A stretch of 64,000 nt of DNA from Pseudophaeobacter profundi (lineage in GTDB: Bacteria > Pseudomonadota > Alphaproteobacteria > Rhodobacterales > Rhodobacteraceae). A program made the translations under genes and the position numbers. Position 1 is the first letter of the stretch; the number at the start of each line of letters is the position of its first letter. The notes beneath the pieces are model-generated. The model saw nothing but the letters and a program-made list of their open reading frames with translations, did not search any database and was not told where the DNA came from. The stretch covers positions 186,001 to 250,000 of the forward strand of contig NZ_JARJEF010000001.1 in the NCBI RefSeq assembly GCF_029697505.1, given 5' to 3'. Shown piece by piece: positions 45,583-56,204 of the stretch.

Positions 45583-47229
45583 TTAGCTAGCCAATAGTGC
45601 GCGGGCCGCAGCGCGGGCTTCTGGTGTGATGGTATCGCCAGAAACCATTCGGGCAATTTCATCCACACGCTCACCCGCGTCCAGCGGCACGACTTCGGAT
45701 AGGGTACTGCCCGCCTCAACCCGTTTTTGGACCCGCCAGTGAAAGCCACCCTGGGCAGCAACCTGCGGCGAATGCGTCACCACCAAGACCTGGCCTGAAC
45801 CAGCCAGGGATTTCAGCCGCCGCCCCACCGCATCTGCGGTCGCGCCGCCGACGCCGCGATCAATTTCGTCAAAAATCAGTGTCTTGCTTTGATCACTGCC
45901 ACGCAGGCAGACCTTCAGCGCCAGCAAGAACCGGCTCAGCTCTCCGCCCGAGGCAATCTTGTTCAACGGCCCGGAGGGCGCACCAGGGTTGGTCGCCACG
46001 GTAAAGGCCACCGCATCCTGACCATCGGGGCCGGGTTCTGCGGGGTCCACATTGGTCTTGAAAACGGCGCGCTCCATCTTCAGCGGTGCAAGTTCTGCCA
46101 TCACCGCGTGGTCCAACGCCTCTGCTGATGCCAGACGCGCGGCGCTCAAGGCTTCGGCGGCTGCCTGATAATCAGTTTCGGCCAGACGCAGCGCCGCCTC
46201 TTGATCGGCCAGGTCGCGATCACCGGCATCCAGATCGGCCAGCTTACCACGAAGGACATCCGCATGCGCGGCCAGCTCATCCGGCTGCACCGCATATTTG
46301 CGCGCCAGCGCACGAATTTCGAACAGGCGCGCTTCGCAGTCTTCCAGATCGCCAGGGTTGAAGTCCAACCCCTCGAGAATGCGTGTCACCCCATCCTGAG
46401 CCTCGCCCAACTCGACCATGGCGCGGCTCAGCGCGCTTAGTGGCGCATTCAGCCCGGTTTCCTCGGCCCGTTCCACCCCTTCAAGCCAGCGCTGCGCCTC
46501 TCCCAAAGAGGCCTCGGCGCCATCGCTCAGCAAGGCATGGGCGCGGGCGATATCACCGCGGATCCTCTCGGCCTGCTGCATCTGGCGGCGGCGTTCATCC
46601 AGCGTTTCATCCTCGCCCGCCTCGGGGTTCAGCTTATCCAACTCGGCCACCGCATGGCGCAGGAATTCTTCTTCGGCCCGCACCGCATCCAGCGCGTCGC
46701 GCGTCGATTGCACCCGCTGCTGCGCCTTGGCGAGCGCCCGCCAGGCCCCGCGCGTCTGCGCCAGAAGATCGCCAGATGCAGCAAAGGCGTCCAGCAATGT
46801 CCGATGGCCGCGCGGGTTCAAAAGCCCACGATCATCATGCTGGCCATGCAGTTCTACCAGAGTTTCAGACAGGCGGCGCAGCACCTCGCCGGAACAGCGC
46901 CGGTCATTGACCCAGGCCGTCTTGCGCCCCTCGGCGGTATTGATACGGCGCAGTACCAATTCCGCCCCACCGGGCAGTCCGGCCTCCTCCAGAATGGCAT
47001 GGGCAGGATGATCCGGCGCAAGGTCGAATTCCGCGATCACCTCGCCCTGGGCCGCGCCCTGACGCACCAGATCGGCACGGCCGCGCCACCCCAGAACAAA
47101 GCCCAGCGAATCCAGCAGGATAGACTTGCCCGCGCCGGTTTCCCCGGTGAGCACATTCAGCCCCGGCTGAAACGCCAGTTCAAGGTGGTCGATGATCAGC
47201 AGATCACGAATATCAAGTGCGCGCAGCAT
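45583..47229 (-). CDS. recN: DNA repair protein RecN
   Basis: 548 residues, typical for this SMC-like ATPase that acts in double-strand break repair. Walker A GETGAGKS at 29-36, long coiled-coil arms between about 150 and 370, the ABC signature IASGGELSRFLLALK and Walker B TLIFDEIDRGVGG near the C-terminus. It follows bamD by 34 bases on the same strand, an arrangement common in Rhodobacteraceae. No LexA box was recognised upstream. Confidence 0.96.
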   Translation of the reverse strand: MLRALDIRDLLIIDHLELAFQPGLNVLTGETGAGKSILLDSLGFVLGWRGRADLVRQGAAQGEVIAEFDLAPDHPAHAILEEAGLPGGAELVLRRINTAEGRKTAWVNDRRCSGEVLRRLSETLVELHGQHDDRGLLNPRGHRTLLDAFAASGDLLAQTRGAWRALAKAQQRVQSTRDALDAVRAEEEFLRHAVAELDKLNPEAGEDETLDERRRQMQQAERIRGDIARAHALLSDGAEASLGEAQRWLEGVERAEETGLNAPLSALSRAMVELGEAQDGVTRILEGLDFNPGDLEDCEARLFEIRALARKYAVQPDELAAHADVLRGKLADLDAGDRDLADQEAALRLAETDYQAAAEALSAARLASAEALDHAVMAELAPLKMERAVFKTNVDPAEPGPDGQDAVAFTVATNPGAPSGPLNKIASGGELSRFLLALKVCLRGSDQSKTLIFDEIDRGVGGATADAVGRRLKSLAGSGQVLVVTHSPQVAAQGGFHWRVQKRVEAGSTLSEVVPLDAGERVDEIARMVSGDTITPEARAAARALLAS

Positions 47230-47263
47230 AGCCGGTTTACCGCCTGTTCCGTCGTCAGGAAAG

Positions 47264-48112
47264 TTACAGCCAGCGCCCTTTGATCGACTGGCGATAGATC
47301 TGGCTCAGCCAGTTATTGCCACGATCTTTAAGCTTGAGCCCCTGTGATGTCAGCAGTTTATAGCTGTCTTCATACCAATCGGTCGATTGGTAGTTATGGC
47401 CAAGAATGGCGCCAGCGGTCTGTGCCTCCTCAGTCAGGCCCAGCGACAGATAGGCCTCTACCAGGCGATGCAGCGCTTCGGCGGTATGGCTTGTGGTCTG
47501 GAAATCCTCGACCACCACACGGAACCGGCTGATTGCTGATGTATAATGGCCCCGGCGCAGGTAATAGCGACCGATTTCCATTTCCTTGCCGGCAAGGTGG
47601 TCAAAGGCCAGATCAAACTTCAGAATAGCCGAGGTGGCATATTCGCTGTCGGGATAAACCTCGATCACGGTGCGCAGCGCTTGCAGCGCCTGAAATGTCA
47701 GGCCCTGGTCACGACCAACTTCGTCAATCTGATCATAATAGCTGAGCGCGAGAAGATACTGCGCATAGGCCGCGTCTTCATCAGTAGGATAGAAATCGAT
47801 ATACCGCTGGGCCGCAGACCGGCTGCCTTCGTAGTCTTTGGAGCGGTGATTGGCAAAGGCCTGCATGATCAGGGCCTGCTTGGCATATTCCGAATAGGGA
47901 TAGAGCCGCTCAATTTCAGAGAAATAATAGGCGGCATCCTCAGTACGATTGCGGGCCAGCTCAAATTCGCCGCGCTCAAAAATCTGCTGGGGGGTGTAGG
48001 TTTCCAACGGCACTGCCTGTTCAGAGGCACCACCGTCCCCACCACATCCAGAAAGTGCTGCCATCAAAAGAGCCGCGCCGATGAATTTGGCTCCTGCCTT
48101 GATGCCGATCAT
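47264..48112 (-). CDS. bamD: Outer-membrane protein assembly factor BamD
   Basis: 282 residues with a lipoprotein signal: hydrophobic stretch and lipobox ALSGC (Cys23), so it is anchored to the inner leaflet of the outer membrane. The rest is TPR-like (QIFERGEFELARNRTEDAAYYFSEIERLYPYSEYAKQALIMQAFANHRSKDYEGSRSAAQRYIDFYPTDEDAAYAQYLLALSYYDQID), the BamD/ComL pattern. It is an essential partner of BamA in beta-barrel insertion. In this cluster it sits between lpxC and recN. Confidence 0.94.
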   Translation of the reverse strand: MIGIKAGAKFIGAALLMAALSGCGGDGGASEQAVPLETYTPQQIFERGEFELARNRTEDAAYYFSEIERLYPYSEYAKQALIMQAFANHRSKDYEGSRSAAQRYIDFYPTDEDAAYAQYLLALSYYDQIDEVGRDQGLTFQALQALRTVIEVYPDSEYATSAILKFDLAFDHLAGKEMEIGRYYLRRGHYTSAISRFRVVVEDFQTTSHTAEALHRLVEAYLSLGLTEEAQTAGAILGHNYQSTDWYEDSYKLLTSQGLKLKDRGNNWLSQIYRQSIKGRWL

Positions 48113-48420
48113 ATTGCCTAAACCTCACCGTCTTTGACTGTCGGGTGTATACGCCCCGGTTCTGCCCCGTTTAGCACATTCATCCGGCGTGCAAAACGCC
48201 TTTCACCCGCTTCGCCCCCACTTGGCAGAGAATGTTTGGCAGGGTCAAGCCTGACAAACGTGCAACAGCCGCCTGCCGAGGGCAGAACAGGCAAAAACCC
48301 CGCCGAAACGGGGCCATAGGCATAGGGGTGAATAAGGTCAGAGCGCAGCCGTACACGACAATTCAATCGGTCCGAAACGCCGAGGCCACCGAAAATTGTA
48401 AAGGATTGGACGGGCAGGTT
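48113..48420. other. Intergenic region between lpxC and bamD, 308 bases
   Basis: No gene. It contains the lpxC terminator at 48293-48313 and presumably the bamD-recN promoter on the minus strand, for which I saw no clear boxes. Confidence 0.6.
48293..48313 (-). terminator. Terminator of lpxC
   Basis: On the minus strand CCCCG, a six-base loop and CGGGG are followed by TTTTT (stem 48298-48313, T-run 48293-48297). The stem is short but GC-only. Confidence 0.55.
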
Positions 48421-49356
48421 TCAGGCAACCTGACGGCTAAGGCCGGGGATTTCCGAGCGCACCAGGCCCTGGCCCGGCAGGCGGGATGCCATCGCCACAT
48501 CGCATTCAACGCGGCGCACTGCCCCAGGCGTCGCAAAGAGCGCCCGCAGCAGAGTGTTCGTTAGCGCATGGCCCGCGCGATCACCGGTATAGTGCCCCAG
48601 CAACGGCCCACCGGCCAGCGCCAGATCGCCAAGCGCATCCAGCATCTTGTGGCGCACCGGCTCATCCGAGTGGCGCAGGCCTTCACCGCTTTCAACCTGG
48701 CTGCCATCAAAGACGATCGCATTTTCACCCGGCACACCGCCCAGGGCCAATCCATTGGCCTGCATGGCCTCTACATCGGCGCGACGGCAGAAGGTGCGGC
48801 TGTCGCAAAGTTCGCGCACAAAGGCACCATTGCGCAGGTCCAAGGCCCGGCTTTGGCGGCCAATGGCCTGCTCTGCAAAGTCGATGTGAAATTCAATCAT
48901 CAGGCGATCACAGGGAACCAGCGTGGCAGTGGCACCGTCCTTTTCAACCGTGACCGGCTTCAGCACTTCGATGGCCGTCACCGGTGTTGTCAGGCGGCGA
49001 ATGCCCTGCCCCATGATCCCGCGCACAAACTGTGCGGAAGATCCATCAAGGATCGGAACTTCCGGGCCATCCAGTTCGATCAGCGCATTGTGTACGCCGC
49101 AGCCCGCCAGCGCCGCCATGAGATGTTCGACGGTGGAGACGCTGACACCAGCGCCATTGACCAGGCGGGTGCACAGCGCGGTGCGTTCCACATGATCCCA
49201 AAGAGCCGGAACAATGCGATTGCCCAAAGCAATGTCGGTGCGTTTGAAAACGATGCCATGGTCGGCAGCGGCCGGCTTGATCACCAGACGGGCGGATCGA
49301 CCTGAATGCAGACCAATCCCTTCAAATGTCACCGATGCTTTAAGCGTATTCTGCAC
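48421..49356 (-). CDS. lpxC: UDP-3-O-acyl-N-acetylglucosamine deacetylase
   Basis: 311 residues. LpxC catalyses the committed step of lipid A synthesis. Zinc ligands His78 (STVEHLMAAL), His236 and Asp240 (RHKMLD) and the general acid His263 (DRAGHALTN) are all present, as is the N-terminal GIGLHSG. The start is GTG at 49356, preceded by AGGAG at six bases. It follows ftsZ on the same strand after a terminator, the usual place at the end of the dcw cluster. Confidence 0.96.
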   Translation of the reverse strand: MQNTLKASVTFEGIGLHSGRSARLVIKPAAADHGIVFKRTDIALGNRIVPALWDHVERTALCTRLVNGAGVSVSTVEHLMAALAGCGVHNALIELDGPEVPILDGSSAQFVRGIMGQGIRRLTTPVTAIEVLKPVTVEKDGATATLVPCDRLMIEFHIDFAEQAIGRQSRALDLRNGAFVRELCDSRTFCRRADVEAMQANGLALGGVPGENAIVFDGSQVESGEGLRHSDEPVRHKMLDALGDLALAGGPLLGHYTGDRAGHALTNTLLRALFATPGAVRRVECDVAMASRLPGQGLVRSEIPGLSRQVA

Positions 49357-49518
49357 CTTGTGCTCCTACTGACCATGTCCGGCGACGTGCGCCGTGTTGA
49401 CTGAACAGGTAAGGATTTCACGAAAAAGCCACAACTCAATCTTTGTAACGGATTGAAACATCCCTGTAACAGATCGGCAAAACACTGCTTAGATATAGCT
49501 AACTTATTGCAATAAATA

Positions 49519-49545
49519 GAAAAAAGGCCGCCCAAAGGCGGCCTC
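49519..49545 (-). terminator. Rho-independent terminator of ftsZ
   Basis: AGGCCGCC (49525-49532) and GGCGGCCT (49537-49544) pair around CAAA; on the minus strand the stem is followed by TTTTTTC. It is 22 bases after the ftsZ stop. Confidence 0.88.
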
Positions 49546-49566
49546 TTAATCTTGATTAGTGAAAGA

Positions 49567-51243
49567 TTAATTTGCTTGGCGGCGCAGGAAAGCAGGAATT
49601 TCGATCCGTTCCTGATCTGCGTCAGGCTCTTGCTGCTGCTGCGGTGCGACGGCCTGCTGCTGCATCGGCGGCTGCTGGCGCACCGGCTGCGGTTTGGCAG
49701 ACTGCCCTTCGGCGGCGCTGCCGGTCATCCGGTGGATCAGCGAGTTCAGGCCAAACCGGCGCTGTTCAGACTGCGCCTCGGCGTGTTGCGCGCCGGGGGC
49801 GGCCATTGGACGCTGCTGCATCTGCGGCTGGGGCGCCAGATGTTGCTGTACCGGTGCGGGCTGCGCCGATTGCTGCCCCTGCTGGGCCCGCGCGGCGGCC
49901 GCCTGCAACCGCACAATTGCATCGGCAGAAGGTGTTCCTGGTGCGGGGGCCTTGGGGGCCACAAAAGAGGCCTCTGGCTGCGCCTGGGCTGCCGGAGCCT
50001 GTGGCTGATAAGCGGGTTGTGGCAGACCGTCCTGGCCCAGGTCCTCAACCGGTTCAAAGACATCTTCCACTGGCACCTGGGCGGCGTGCTGCCCTTCCAT
50101 GCCTTCAAAAAGCGATGGTTCCTGCGGTGCAGGCGCGGCTTCTGCGCTTGCAACCTGTGGCTGTTCCACCGGGGCGTTCAGCTCCAGCGGAGCCGGGCGT
50201 GCATCTTCAACGCTGACAGATTTTTTCAGCGGCGCGGACATCGGCCGACGCGGGACCGGAATTTCGGTCATCACGTCAGTGGCATCGATGCCCGTTGCAA
50301 CAACAGACACCCGCATCTTGCCTTCCATCGCCGTATCAAGCGTGGAGCCAACGATGATATTTGCCTCTGGGTCCACCTCTTCGCGGATCCGGTTGGCAGC
50401 TTCATCCAGTTCAAACAGGGTAAGATCGTGCGCGCCGGTGATGTTGATGAGAACGCCCTTGGCACCGCGCAGGCTGATTTCATCCAGCAGCGGGTTGGCA
50501 ATCGCTTTCTCGGCGGCCTGAACCGCGCGATCTTCGCCTTCGGCCTCGCCGGTGCCCATCATCGCCTTGCCCATTTCGTCCATCACGGCGCGCACATCGG
50601 CAAAGTCGAGGTTGATCAAGCCGGGGCGCACCATCAGATCGGTGACGCCTTTGACACCCTGATACAGAACGTCATCAGCCATCGAGAAGGCCTCGGTGAA
50701 GGTGGTCTTTTCATTGGCCAGACGGAACAGGTTCTGGTTTGGAATGATGATCAGCGTATCTACGACCTTTTGCAGGGCTTCGACGCCCTCTTCGGCCTGC
50801 TTCATCCGCTTGTTGCCTTCAAACTGGAACGGCTTGGTGACAACACCAACCGTCAGAACGCCCAGCTCTCGTGCGGCCTGCGCGATGATCGGCGCGGCAC
50901 CTGTCCCGGTGCCTCCGCCCATCCCGGCCGTGATAAAGCACATGTGCGCCCCGGCCAGGTGATCAACGATCTGCTCGATACTTTCTTCTGCCGAGGCAGA
51001 GCCAACTGAAGGCCGCGCACCAGCGCCGAGCCCTTCGGTGACTTTCACCCCCAGCTGGATGCGGCTCTTGGCGGCATTCTGCTGCAGCGCCTGCGCATCG
51101 GTATTGGCAACGACAAAGTCGACGCCTTCCAGTTCTTTCGCGATCATATTGTTGACCGCGTTACCACCTGCACCACCAACACCGAACACGGTGATTTTAG
51201 GGCTCAGTTCTTCCTGCCCGGGCATCGAAAGGTTCAATGTCAT
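49567..51243 (-). CDS. ftsZ: Cell division GTPase FtsZ
   Basis: 558 residues. The tubulin-like domain (1-320) has [13 protein letters not shown] and the GTP-binding loop GMGGGTGTG at 107-115. A long Gln/Pro/Ala-rich intrinsically disordered linker (about 330-545) is followed by the conserved tail [14 protein letters not shown], which binds FtsA. The long linker is usual for Alphaproteobacteria. FtsZ polymerises into the division ring under the inner membrane. The ATG at 51243 follows GGCGGAAAG. A 370-base gap separates it from ftsA, giving room for its own promoter. Confidence 0.97.
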   Translation of the reverse strand: MTLNLSMPGQEELSPKITVFGVGGAGGNAVNNMIAKELEGVDFVVANTDAQALQQNAAKSRIQLGVKVTEGLGAGARPSVGSASAEESIEQIVDHLAGAHMCFITAGMGGGTGTGAAPIIAQAARELGVLTVGVVTKPFQFEGNKRMKQAEEGVEALQKVVDTLIIIPNQNLFRLANEKTTFTEAFSMADDVLYQGVKGVTDLMVRPGLINLDFADVRAVMDEMGKAMMGTGEAEGEDRAVQAAEKAIANPLLDEISLRGAKGVLINITGAHDLTLFELDEAANRIREEVDPEANIIVGSTLDTAMEGKMRVSVVATGIDATDVMTEIPVPRRPMSAPLKKSVSVEDARPAPLELNAPVEQPQVASAEAAPAPQEPSLFEGMEGQHAAQVPVEDVFEPVEDLGQDGLPQPAYQPQAPAAQAQPEASFVAPKAPAPGTPSADAIVRLQAAAARAQQGQQSAQPAPVQQHLAPQPQMQQRPMAAPGAQHAEAQSEQRRFGLNSLIHRMTGSAAEGQSAKPQPVRQQPPMQQQAVAPQQQQEPDADQERIEIPAFLRRQAN

Positions 51244-51613
51244 GCTCTTTCCGCCTATCTATAAGCCCTCCCGCAAGGGCTATTCCTGTCTATATCCGCC
51301 ACAATCATACCGTGATGGCAGAGTCTCGTCATCCCAAAAAACGAAAAACACCACAAAATATGGCTATCATACTGGGTGAAATCCGCAAAATTTCGCTCAT
51401 CCCGGCAGATTTGGTAGAATTTGTTTCGCCCACCACAACAGGCGCAGCGCCCCGGCAAAATGCCAGGGGCAAACTTTGAAAGTTATGGCTGCACACTGCT
51501 CGGTATGCCGGTGTCGCTTTTGCGACAGTTAAATCTTTGTTAGCCGTTTTTTTTGCCCCTGTCACCCAGACGCTTCAAGTTTTCCACAGGCTGGGGATAT
51601 TTTCTTGACTGCC
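51244..51613. promoter_or_regulatory. ftsA-ftsZ intergenic region (370 bases)
   Basis: No gene. It probably holds the main ftsZ promoter on the minus strand. Noted within it: a short leader hairpin (AGCCCT/AGGGCT, 51264-51281), one GAGTC site matching the CcrM consensus GANTC (51321-51325) and a TTAA-N7-TTAG sequence (51529-51543) one base off the CtrA consensus TTAA-N7-TTAA. Functional status is inference. Confidence 0.5.
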
Positions 51614-52948
51614 CTACCAATTATCCCTGAACCAGCGCACAGCGCGGCTGAAAGAGCGACCGGAATTGCGATCAACTGGCGTTTCAAAATCCCACCATTC
51701 GTCCTGGGGGTGCGCGGCAAAGAGACTGAGCCCAACCGCGGCGGCAAAGCCGGGGCCAGTGGCCGATTGCGGCAGGCCATGCACCCGCAGCGGACGCCCC
51801 AGCCGCACCTGCTGTCCCAGAATGCGCGTCGCCAGCCCATCAAGGCCCAGGATCTGGCTAGAGCCGCCGGTCAGCACAATCTGTTGGCTGGGCAGGTATT
51901 CAAACCCGGCCGCATCCAGGCGCGTGCGCACCTCTTCAAGGATTTCCTCAACCCGTGGGCGCATGATGCCGATCAGTTCCGCCCGGCTGACACTGCGCCG
52001 GTCATGTTCCCAATCGCCGGTATCCCCACCGATATCAATCATGTCGCGATCATCCACCCCGGTGGCATGCACACCCCCACAAAAGGTCTTGATCCGCTCA
52101 GCATTGGCCATCGGCACGCCCAGCCCCATCGAGATATCGCTGGTGATGTGATCACCGCCCATGCGCACCGCATCGGCATAGATCATGTGTTTTTTCATAA
52201 AGATCGAAATCGAGGTGGACCCGCCGCCCATGTCAATGCAGGCAGCCCCCAGTTCCTGTTCATCTTCGACCAGGGCTGCATAGCCCGACGCATAGGCAGA
52301 GGAGGCAATTCCCGCCAGTTCAAGATCGCAGCGCTGAATGCAGCGCACCAGGTTCTGCACCGTGCCGGTATCGACGGTGAGCATATGCATATCCACTGCC
52401 AGGGTCTGTCCCAATTGGCCACGCGGATCTTCCAGCCCGCTGCGATTGTCGAGCGCAAAATTCACCGGCTGCGCATGCAGTACCTCACGCCCGGCGCCAT
52501 ATTCCGGAACCTCACAGGCCGCGAGAACCTGGGCGATTTCCGATTCAGAGACCTCCTGGCCATCGAGATCCAGCTTGGCATCCAGCCCGTAAGAGCGCGG
52601 ATTGGCACCAGAAAAGCTGGCGATCACGTGATCCACCCGCAATCCGGCCATCTTTTGTGCCGCCTGCACGGCAGTGCGAATGGCCCGTTCGGTTTCTTGC
52701 ATGGCGGTGATTTCGCCAAATTGCACCCCACGCGACCGCGTGGTCGCCGCGCCAATCACCCGGAACCCCGACTGCCCGGCCAGAGAACCGATGGAGTTAT
52801 CCTCGCTCAGCCGCGTGGTGCCATCAAAGCGCAGCACCAGGCAGGCAATTTTTGAGCTGCCAATATCCAAAATCGCCACAACACCGCGCTGCAGCGCCTG
52901 ACGGCGCATCTGCCGCATCGCCCGCTGGGACTGATAAAGATCCGTCAT
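51614..52948 (-). CDS. ftsA: Cell division protein FtsA
   Basis: 444 residues, actin-like ATPase that tethers FtsZ to the membrane. ATPase motifs VVAILDIGSSKIACLVLR (phosphate 1), GAACIDMGGGSTSISIF (phosphate 2) and QIVLTGGSSQILGLDGLATRILG (adenosine) are present; the C-terminal end RSFSRAVRWFRDNW is the amphipathic membrane anchor. The ATG at 52948 is one base after the ftsQ stop with AGGGTGGG upstream; the GTG four codons earlier is less favoured. Confidence 0.95.
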   Translation of the reverse strand: MTDLYQSQRAMRQMRRQALQRGVVAILDIGSSKIACLVLRFDGTTRLSEDNSIGSLAGQSGFRVIGAATTRSRGVQFGEITAMQETERAIRTAVQAAQKMAGLRVDHVIASFSGANPRSYGLDAKLDLDGQEVSESEIAQVLAACEVPEYGAGREVLHAQPVNFALDNRSGLEDPRGQLGQTLAVDMHMLTVDTGTVQNLVRCIQRCDLELAGIASSAYASGYAALVEDEQELGAACIDMGGGSTSISIFMKKHMIYADAVRMGGDHITSDISMGLGVPMANAERIKTFCGGVHATGVDDRDMIDIGGDTGDWEHDRRSVSRAELIGIMRPRVEEILEEVRTRLDAAGFEYLPSQQIVLTGGSSQILGLDGLATRILGQQVRLGRPLRVHGLPQSATGPGFAAAVGLSLFAAHPQDEWWDFETPVDRNSGRSFSRAVRWFRDNW

Positions 52949-52949
52949 C

Positions 52950-53852
52950 CTAGAACCCACCCTCGTTCAACTCTCTGATGCGCCACCAGTTTTCTACTGC
53001 ATGGTCTGTCATGCGCACGGTTGGCCGTGCTGCAATCCGCATATCCACCACCGCGACATCGCGTTCCAGCAGGTCCTGTACTTCGCTCACCACGATCACC
53101 CGCTCCAGCGCCTGAACAGGGTGTTCCTGTGGCAACAAGATACGCTGCCCCCGGTCCAGAACCATGTCCCAGCGGCGTTCGCCAATCCGTACCAGCCCGC
53201 GCAACCGCCCACCAAGCGGGCGCGCCGTTTCGATCAACTCCAACGCTTCGACCGCCACGACGTCGGCAGAACGCCCCGCAATCAGCGGCAGGTCCGGATG
53301 CATGGCGCGGCGGCCCAGTTCAGCCACATGGGCACCGCTTTCATCTAATAGCGCAAGGCCCTCATGGCTGCGCCAAATCAGGGCCGGAGTGCGCTCTTCC
53401 ACATCGATCTGCAAGATGCCGCCAGGGCGAATACGCACATTCGCGGCCTTGATCGGTGCCAGGGTTTCGATCTCGGCGCGGATCTGTGCCAGATCCAGAT
53501 CAAAAGAGCTGATCGGGAAATCAAATGGCAGCACTTCGCGCACATCCTGCGCCACCGAAGGCCCTGCCCCGTCCACTGCCATGACATTGACCATGAATTC
53601 AGGGCGCTCTTCGATCGCAGCCCGAAAAGACGCAAGGGTGTCAGAAACCATCTCGCGTCGCGCCGCATCCGCCAAAAAGGCACCGCCCGCCGCCAGGGTC
53701 AGACAGAAAGGCACGCCAAATTTCAAGCCAAAGCGAATGCCGGGTGTCAGCATCCAGCGCTGCAACCGATACTTCAGCCGAGATGGCGCCGGGTCCGCCT
53801 GACTATGCGTGTTGCGGGCGTTGCCAGTAATCCGATCCTTCAACGTCCGCAT
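52950..53852 (-). CDS. ftsQ: Cell division protein FtsQ
   Basis: 300 residues with a 40-residue basic cytoplasmic tail, one membrane helix (about 42-62, [23 protein letters not shown]), a POTRA-like domain ([42 protein letters not shown]) and the FtsQ beta domain ([24 protein letters not shown]). It links early and late divisome proteins. Its first 13 bases overlap ddl and its stop is one base from the ftsA start, a compact coupled block. Confidence 0.93.
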   Translation of the reverse strand: MRTLKDRITGNARNTHSQADPAPSRLKYRLQRWMLTPGIRFGLKFGVPFCLTLAAGGAFLADAARREMVSDTLASFRAAIEERPEFMVNVMAVDGAGPSVAQDVREVLPFDFPISSFDLDLAQIRAEIETLAPIKAANVRIRPGGILQIDVEERTPALIWRSHEGLALLDESGAHVAELGRRAMHPDLPLIAGRSADVVAVEALELIETARPLGGRLRGLVRIGERRWDMVLDRGQRILLPQEHPVQALERVIVVSEVQDLLERDVAVVDMRIAARPTVRMTDHAVENWWRIRELNEGGF

Positions 53853-54760
53853 GATGCATCCTCAACCAACCAGGTACAGAGCGCACCAAAAGAGATACCG
53901 CAGTGAGCGGCCTGTTCCGGCGCCAGCGAGGTTGGCGTCATGCCGGGCTGATTGTTGGTCTCCAACAGGATCAGCCCATCGGCGCCTTTGGTTTCGTCCC
54001 AGCGGATGTCGGTCCGGCTCAGCCCGCGACAACCCAGGGCCTGATGCGCCCGCAGCGCATAGTCCAGGCACAGGTCGCGGATCTTGGCCGGGATGTCAGC
54101 CGGCACCACGTGGCGCGAGCCACCCGGCTTGTACTTCGCATCATAGTCATACCAGCCATCGGTCAGGATATCGGTAACCTCCAGCGCGCGATCCCCCAGC
54201 ACCGAAACACTCAGCTCTCGGCCCGGCGCGAAAGCTTCGACCAAGACCTCTTCGGGCATCTCCGCCGAAAGGCTCGGCGGGCCGTTGGCCGCCTCATGCA
54301 CCAGATAGATGCCGACGCTGGAACCTTCATTATTGGGTTTGACGACATAGGGCGGCACCATCACATGGTCCGCCATCACCGCGTGTTTGGGGAAAAGGCC
54401 ACTTGCCATCACCGGCAGGCCTGCCTCTTGAAACACCATCTTGCTGCGCTGTTTGTCCATCGCCAGGGCCGAGGCCAGCACACCAGAATGGGTATAAGGC
54501 AAGCCCATCCATTCCAGCAGGCCCTGAACACAGCCATCTTCGCCCCAGCGTCCATGCAGAGCATTAAAGACCACATCCGGCTTGATCACAGTCAGCTGTG
54601 CGGCCAGGTCCGGCCCCGCGTCCAGCTCTGTGACCTCAAATCCTTCGCCCCGTAGCGCGGCTGCGCATTCACGCCCACTCGACAGAGAGACCTCACGTTC
54701 TGCAGAGGGCCCGCCCAGTAGTACCGCCACTTTCGGGAGTGTTCTGCTCGACTCACCCAC
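53840..54760 (-). CDS. ddl: D-alanine--D-alanine ligase
   Basis: 306 residues, DdlB type. [20 protein letters not shown] near the N-terminus, [29 protein letters not shown] near 75-105 and the ATP-grasp end [33 protein letters not shown] are all typical. Makes D-Ala-D-Ala for the peptidoglycan precursor. The start is GTG at 54760 with GAGG seven bases upstream. Confidence 0.95.
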   Translation of the reverse strand: MGESSRTLPKVAVLLGGPSAEREVSLSSGRECAAALRGEGFEVTELDAGPDLAAQLTVIKPDVVFNALHGRWGEDGCVQGLLEWMGLPYTHSGVLASALAMDKQRSKMVFQEAGLPVMASGLFPKHAVMADHVMVPPYVVKPNNEGSSVGIYLVHEAANGPPSLSAEMPEEVLVEAFAPGRELSVSVLGDRALEVTDILTDGWYDYDAKYKPGGSRHVVPADIPAKIRDLCLDYALRAHQALGCRGLSRTDIRWDETKGADGLILLETNNQPGMTPTSLAPEQAAHCGISFGALCTWLVEDASCGR

Positions 54761-55117
54761 GATAGCGCCTCAAAATTATCGGGCTTTTGCCCTTGGTTAT
54801 TGGAGCCTGAAACCGGCCCACATCATCTTTGGGTCATTGCCCGTCTCGTACCAGGGCTGATCGCCCCTGTTCCTGGTGCCAGATCCAAGATCTGCCATCG
54901 CCACAAACAACTGCCTAGGCTGCCTGCCGCCGTATCTTCACGCCCATCTCCGGGGCTGTTTCCGCCATCATAACGCCGCAAATATTACCGGGGTATTAAT
55001 GGCCGCTTTACCATGTTCAGATCCGAAGCTGCCTGTCTGCGCCCTGCAACGGTCCATACCTTCTATCAAACTAAAATTGTTTGAAAAGATAGGATTACCC
55101 AAAATGTCTCGACGTTG
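54761..55117. other. murB-ddl intergenic region, 357 bases
   Basis: The longest empty stretch inside the mur/fts run. It has no supported gene, is less GC-rich than the flanks near 55030-55130, and holds only a small GGGC-TTTT-GCCC hairpin (54781-54792). A ddl-ftsQ-ftsA promoter may lie here. Confidence 0.45.
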
Positions 55118-56047
55118 TTATTTTTGCTCGAACAGGGGGTCTCCGACCCTCATGATTTCCCATTCTAGCGTCAGCCCGGAATTGGCGTAAACCTTTTTTC
55201 TGACATCTTCGCCCAAAGTTTCCAAATCTGCGGCAGATGCGCCACCCGTGTTAATCATGAAGTTCGAATGCTTCTCGCTCATCTGGGCACCACCGACGCA
55301 TGCCCCACGCAGCCCGGCATCATCAATCACCTTCCAGGCCTTCAGGTCCTGCACATCGTCAGCCAGCCCTGTCGAGGAAAACCCAGCCGGATTACGAAAG
55401 GTCGACCCGGCCGAACGTTCTTTTGTCGGCTGGGTCTCATCGCGTTTTTTCAACTGCGCCGCCATGCGAGCCTGCAGCGCCTCGGGCTCTCCTGCGGTCG
55501 CGCGCAGCGTAGCCGAGACCAGAACGGCGCCCTCCGGCAGGGTTGTCTGGCGATACTGGAACTGCAAGTCCTCGGCGGTGATATCACGCAGCGCACCGTC
55601 GCGGGTGACCATCCGGGCCGAGACAAAGTGATCCGCCACATAAGAGCCATAGCAGCCCGCATTCATGCGAACCGCCCCGCCGATGGAACCGGGAATGGTG
55701 CGCAGGAAGGTCAGGTCCAGCCCCGCCTCGGCGGCCTTGCGCGCCACATGGGCATCCAGCGCCGCAGCGCCAGCGGTCACCCGATCCCCATTGATTTCAA
55801 TTGCATTGAAGCCGCGCCCCAGACGGATAACCACCGCCCGCAGCCCCCCATCACGCACGATCAGATTCGAACCAACCCCCATGGGAAAAATCGCGACATC
55901 CCTTGGTAGATGCGACAAGAAATGCTGCAGGTCTTGGATATCAGCGGGCTGGAACAGATAGTCGGCAGCACCGCCCACCCGCAGCCATGTCAGCTCGGAC
56001 AGATCACGGTTTTGCGTCAGCTTGCCACGGATCCCTTCGATAATCAT
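55118..56047 (-). CDS. murB: UDP-N-acetylenolpyruvoylglucosamine reductase
   Basis: 309 residues, FAD-dependent, makes UDP-MurNAc. FAD-binding elements [18 protein letters not shown] and [15 protein letters not shown], the core [20 protein letters not shown], the catalytic Ser in [10 protein letters not shown] and the C-terminal [24 protein letters not shown] are present. I use the ATG at 56047; a TTG codon immediately before it is in frame but not needed. GGAAGAG lies upstream. Confidence 0.96.
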   Translation of the reverse strand: MIIEGIRGKLTQNRDLSELTWLRVGGAADYLFQPADIQDLQHFLSHLPRDVAIFPMGVGSNLIVRDGGLRAVVIRLGRGFNAIEINGDRVTAGAAALDAHVARKAAEAGLDLTFLRTIPGSIGGAVRMNAGCYGSYVADHFVSARMVTRDGALRDITAEDLQFQYRQTTLPEGAVLVSATLRATAGEPEALQARMAAQLKKRDETQPTKERSAGSTFRNPAGFSSTGLADDVQDLKAWKVIDDAGLRGACVGGAQMSEKHSNFMINTGGASAADLETLGEDVRKKVYANSGLTLEWEIMRVGDPLFEQK

Positions 56048-56204
56048 CAAACGCTCTTCCCTTTGCCCGACCCTGTGGGACCATCTTCTTGACTTTCAAT
56101 CGCCTCTATCCCGTCAGCAGGGATGAAGACAACGGTTCTGTGGTGCCAAACCGCGCGCCGGATCGATCTAAGGCGGCTTTTGGCCGAAACGCCCTTGCGC
56201 CAGC

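Noticed and set aside
49552-51009. 485-codon plus-strand open frame opposite ftsZ
   Set aside because: Antisense of the Gln/Pro-rich FtsZ linker; meaningless Leu/Arg-rich composition.
54876-55190. 104-codon plus-strand frame in the murB-ddl gap
   Set aside because: No ribosome binding site, overlaps the murB 3' end, Cys/Pro/Ser-rich without pattern.
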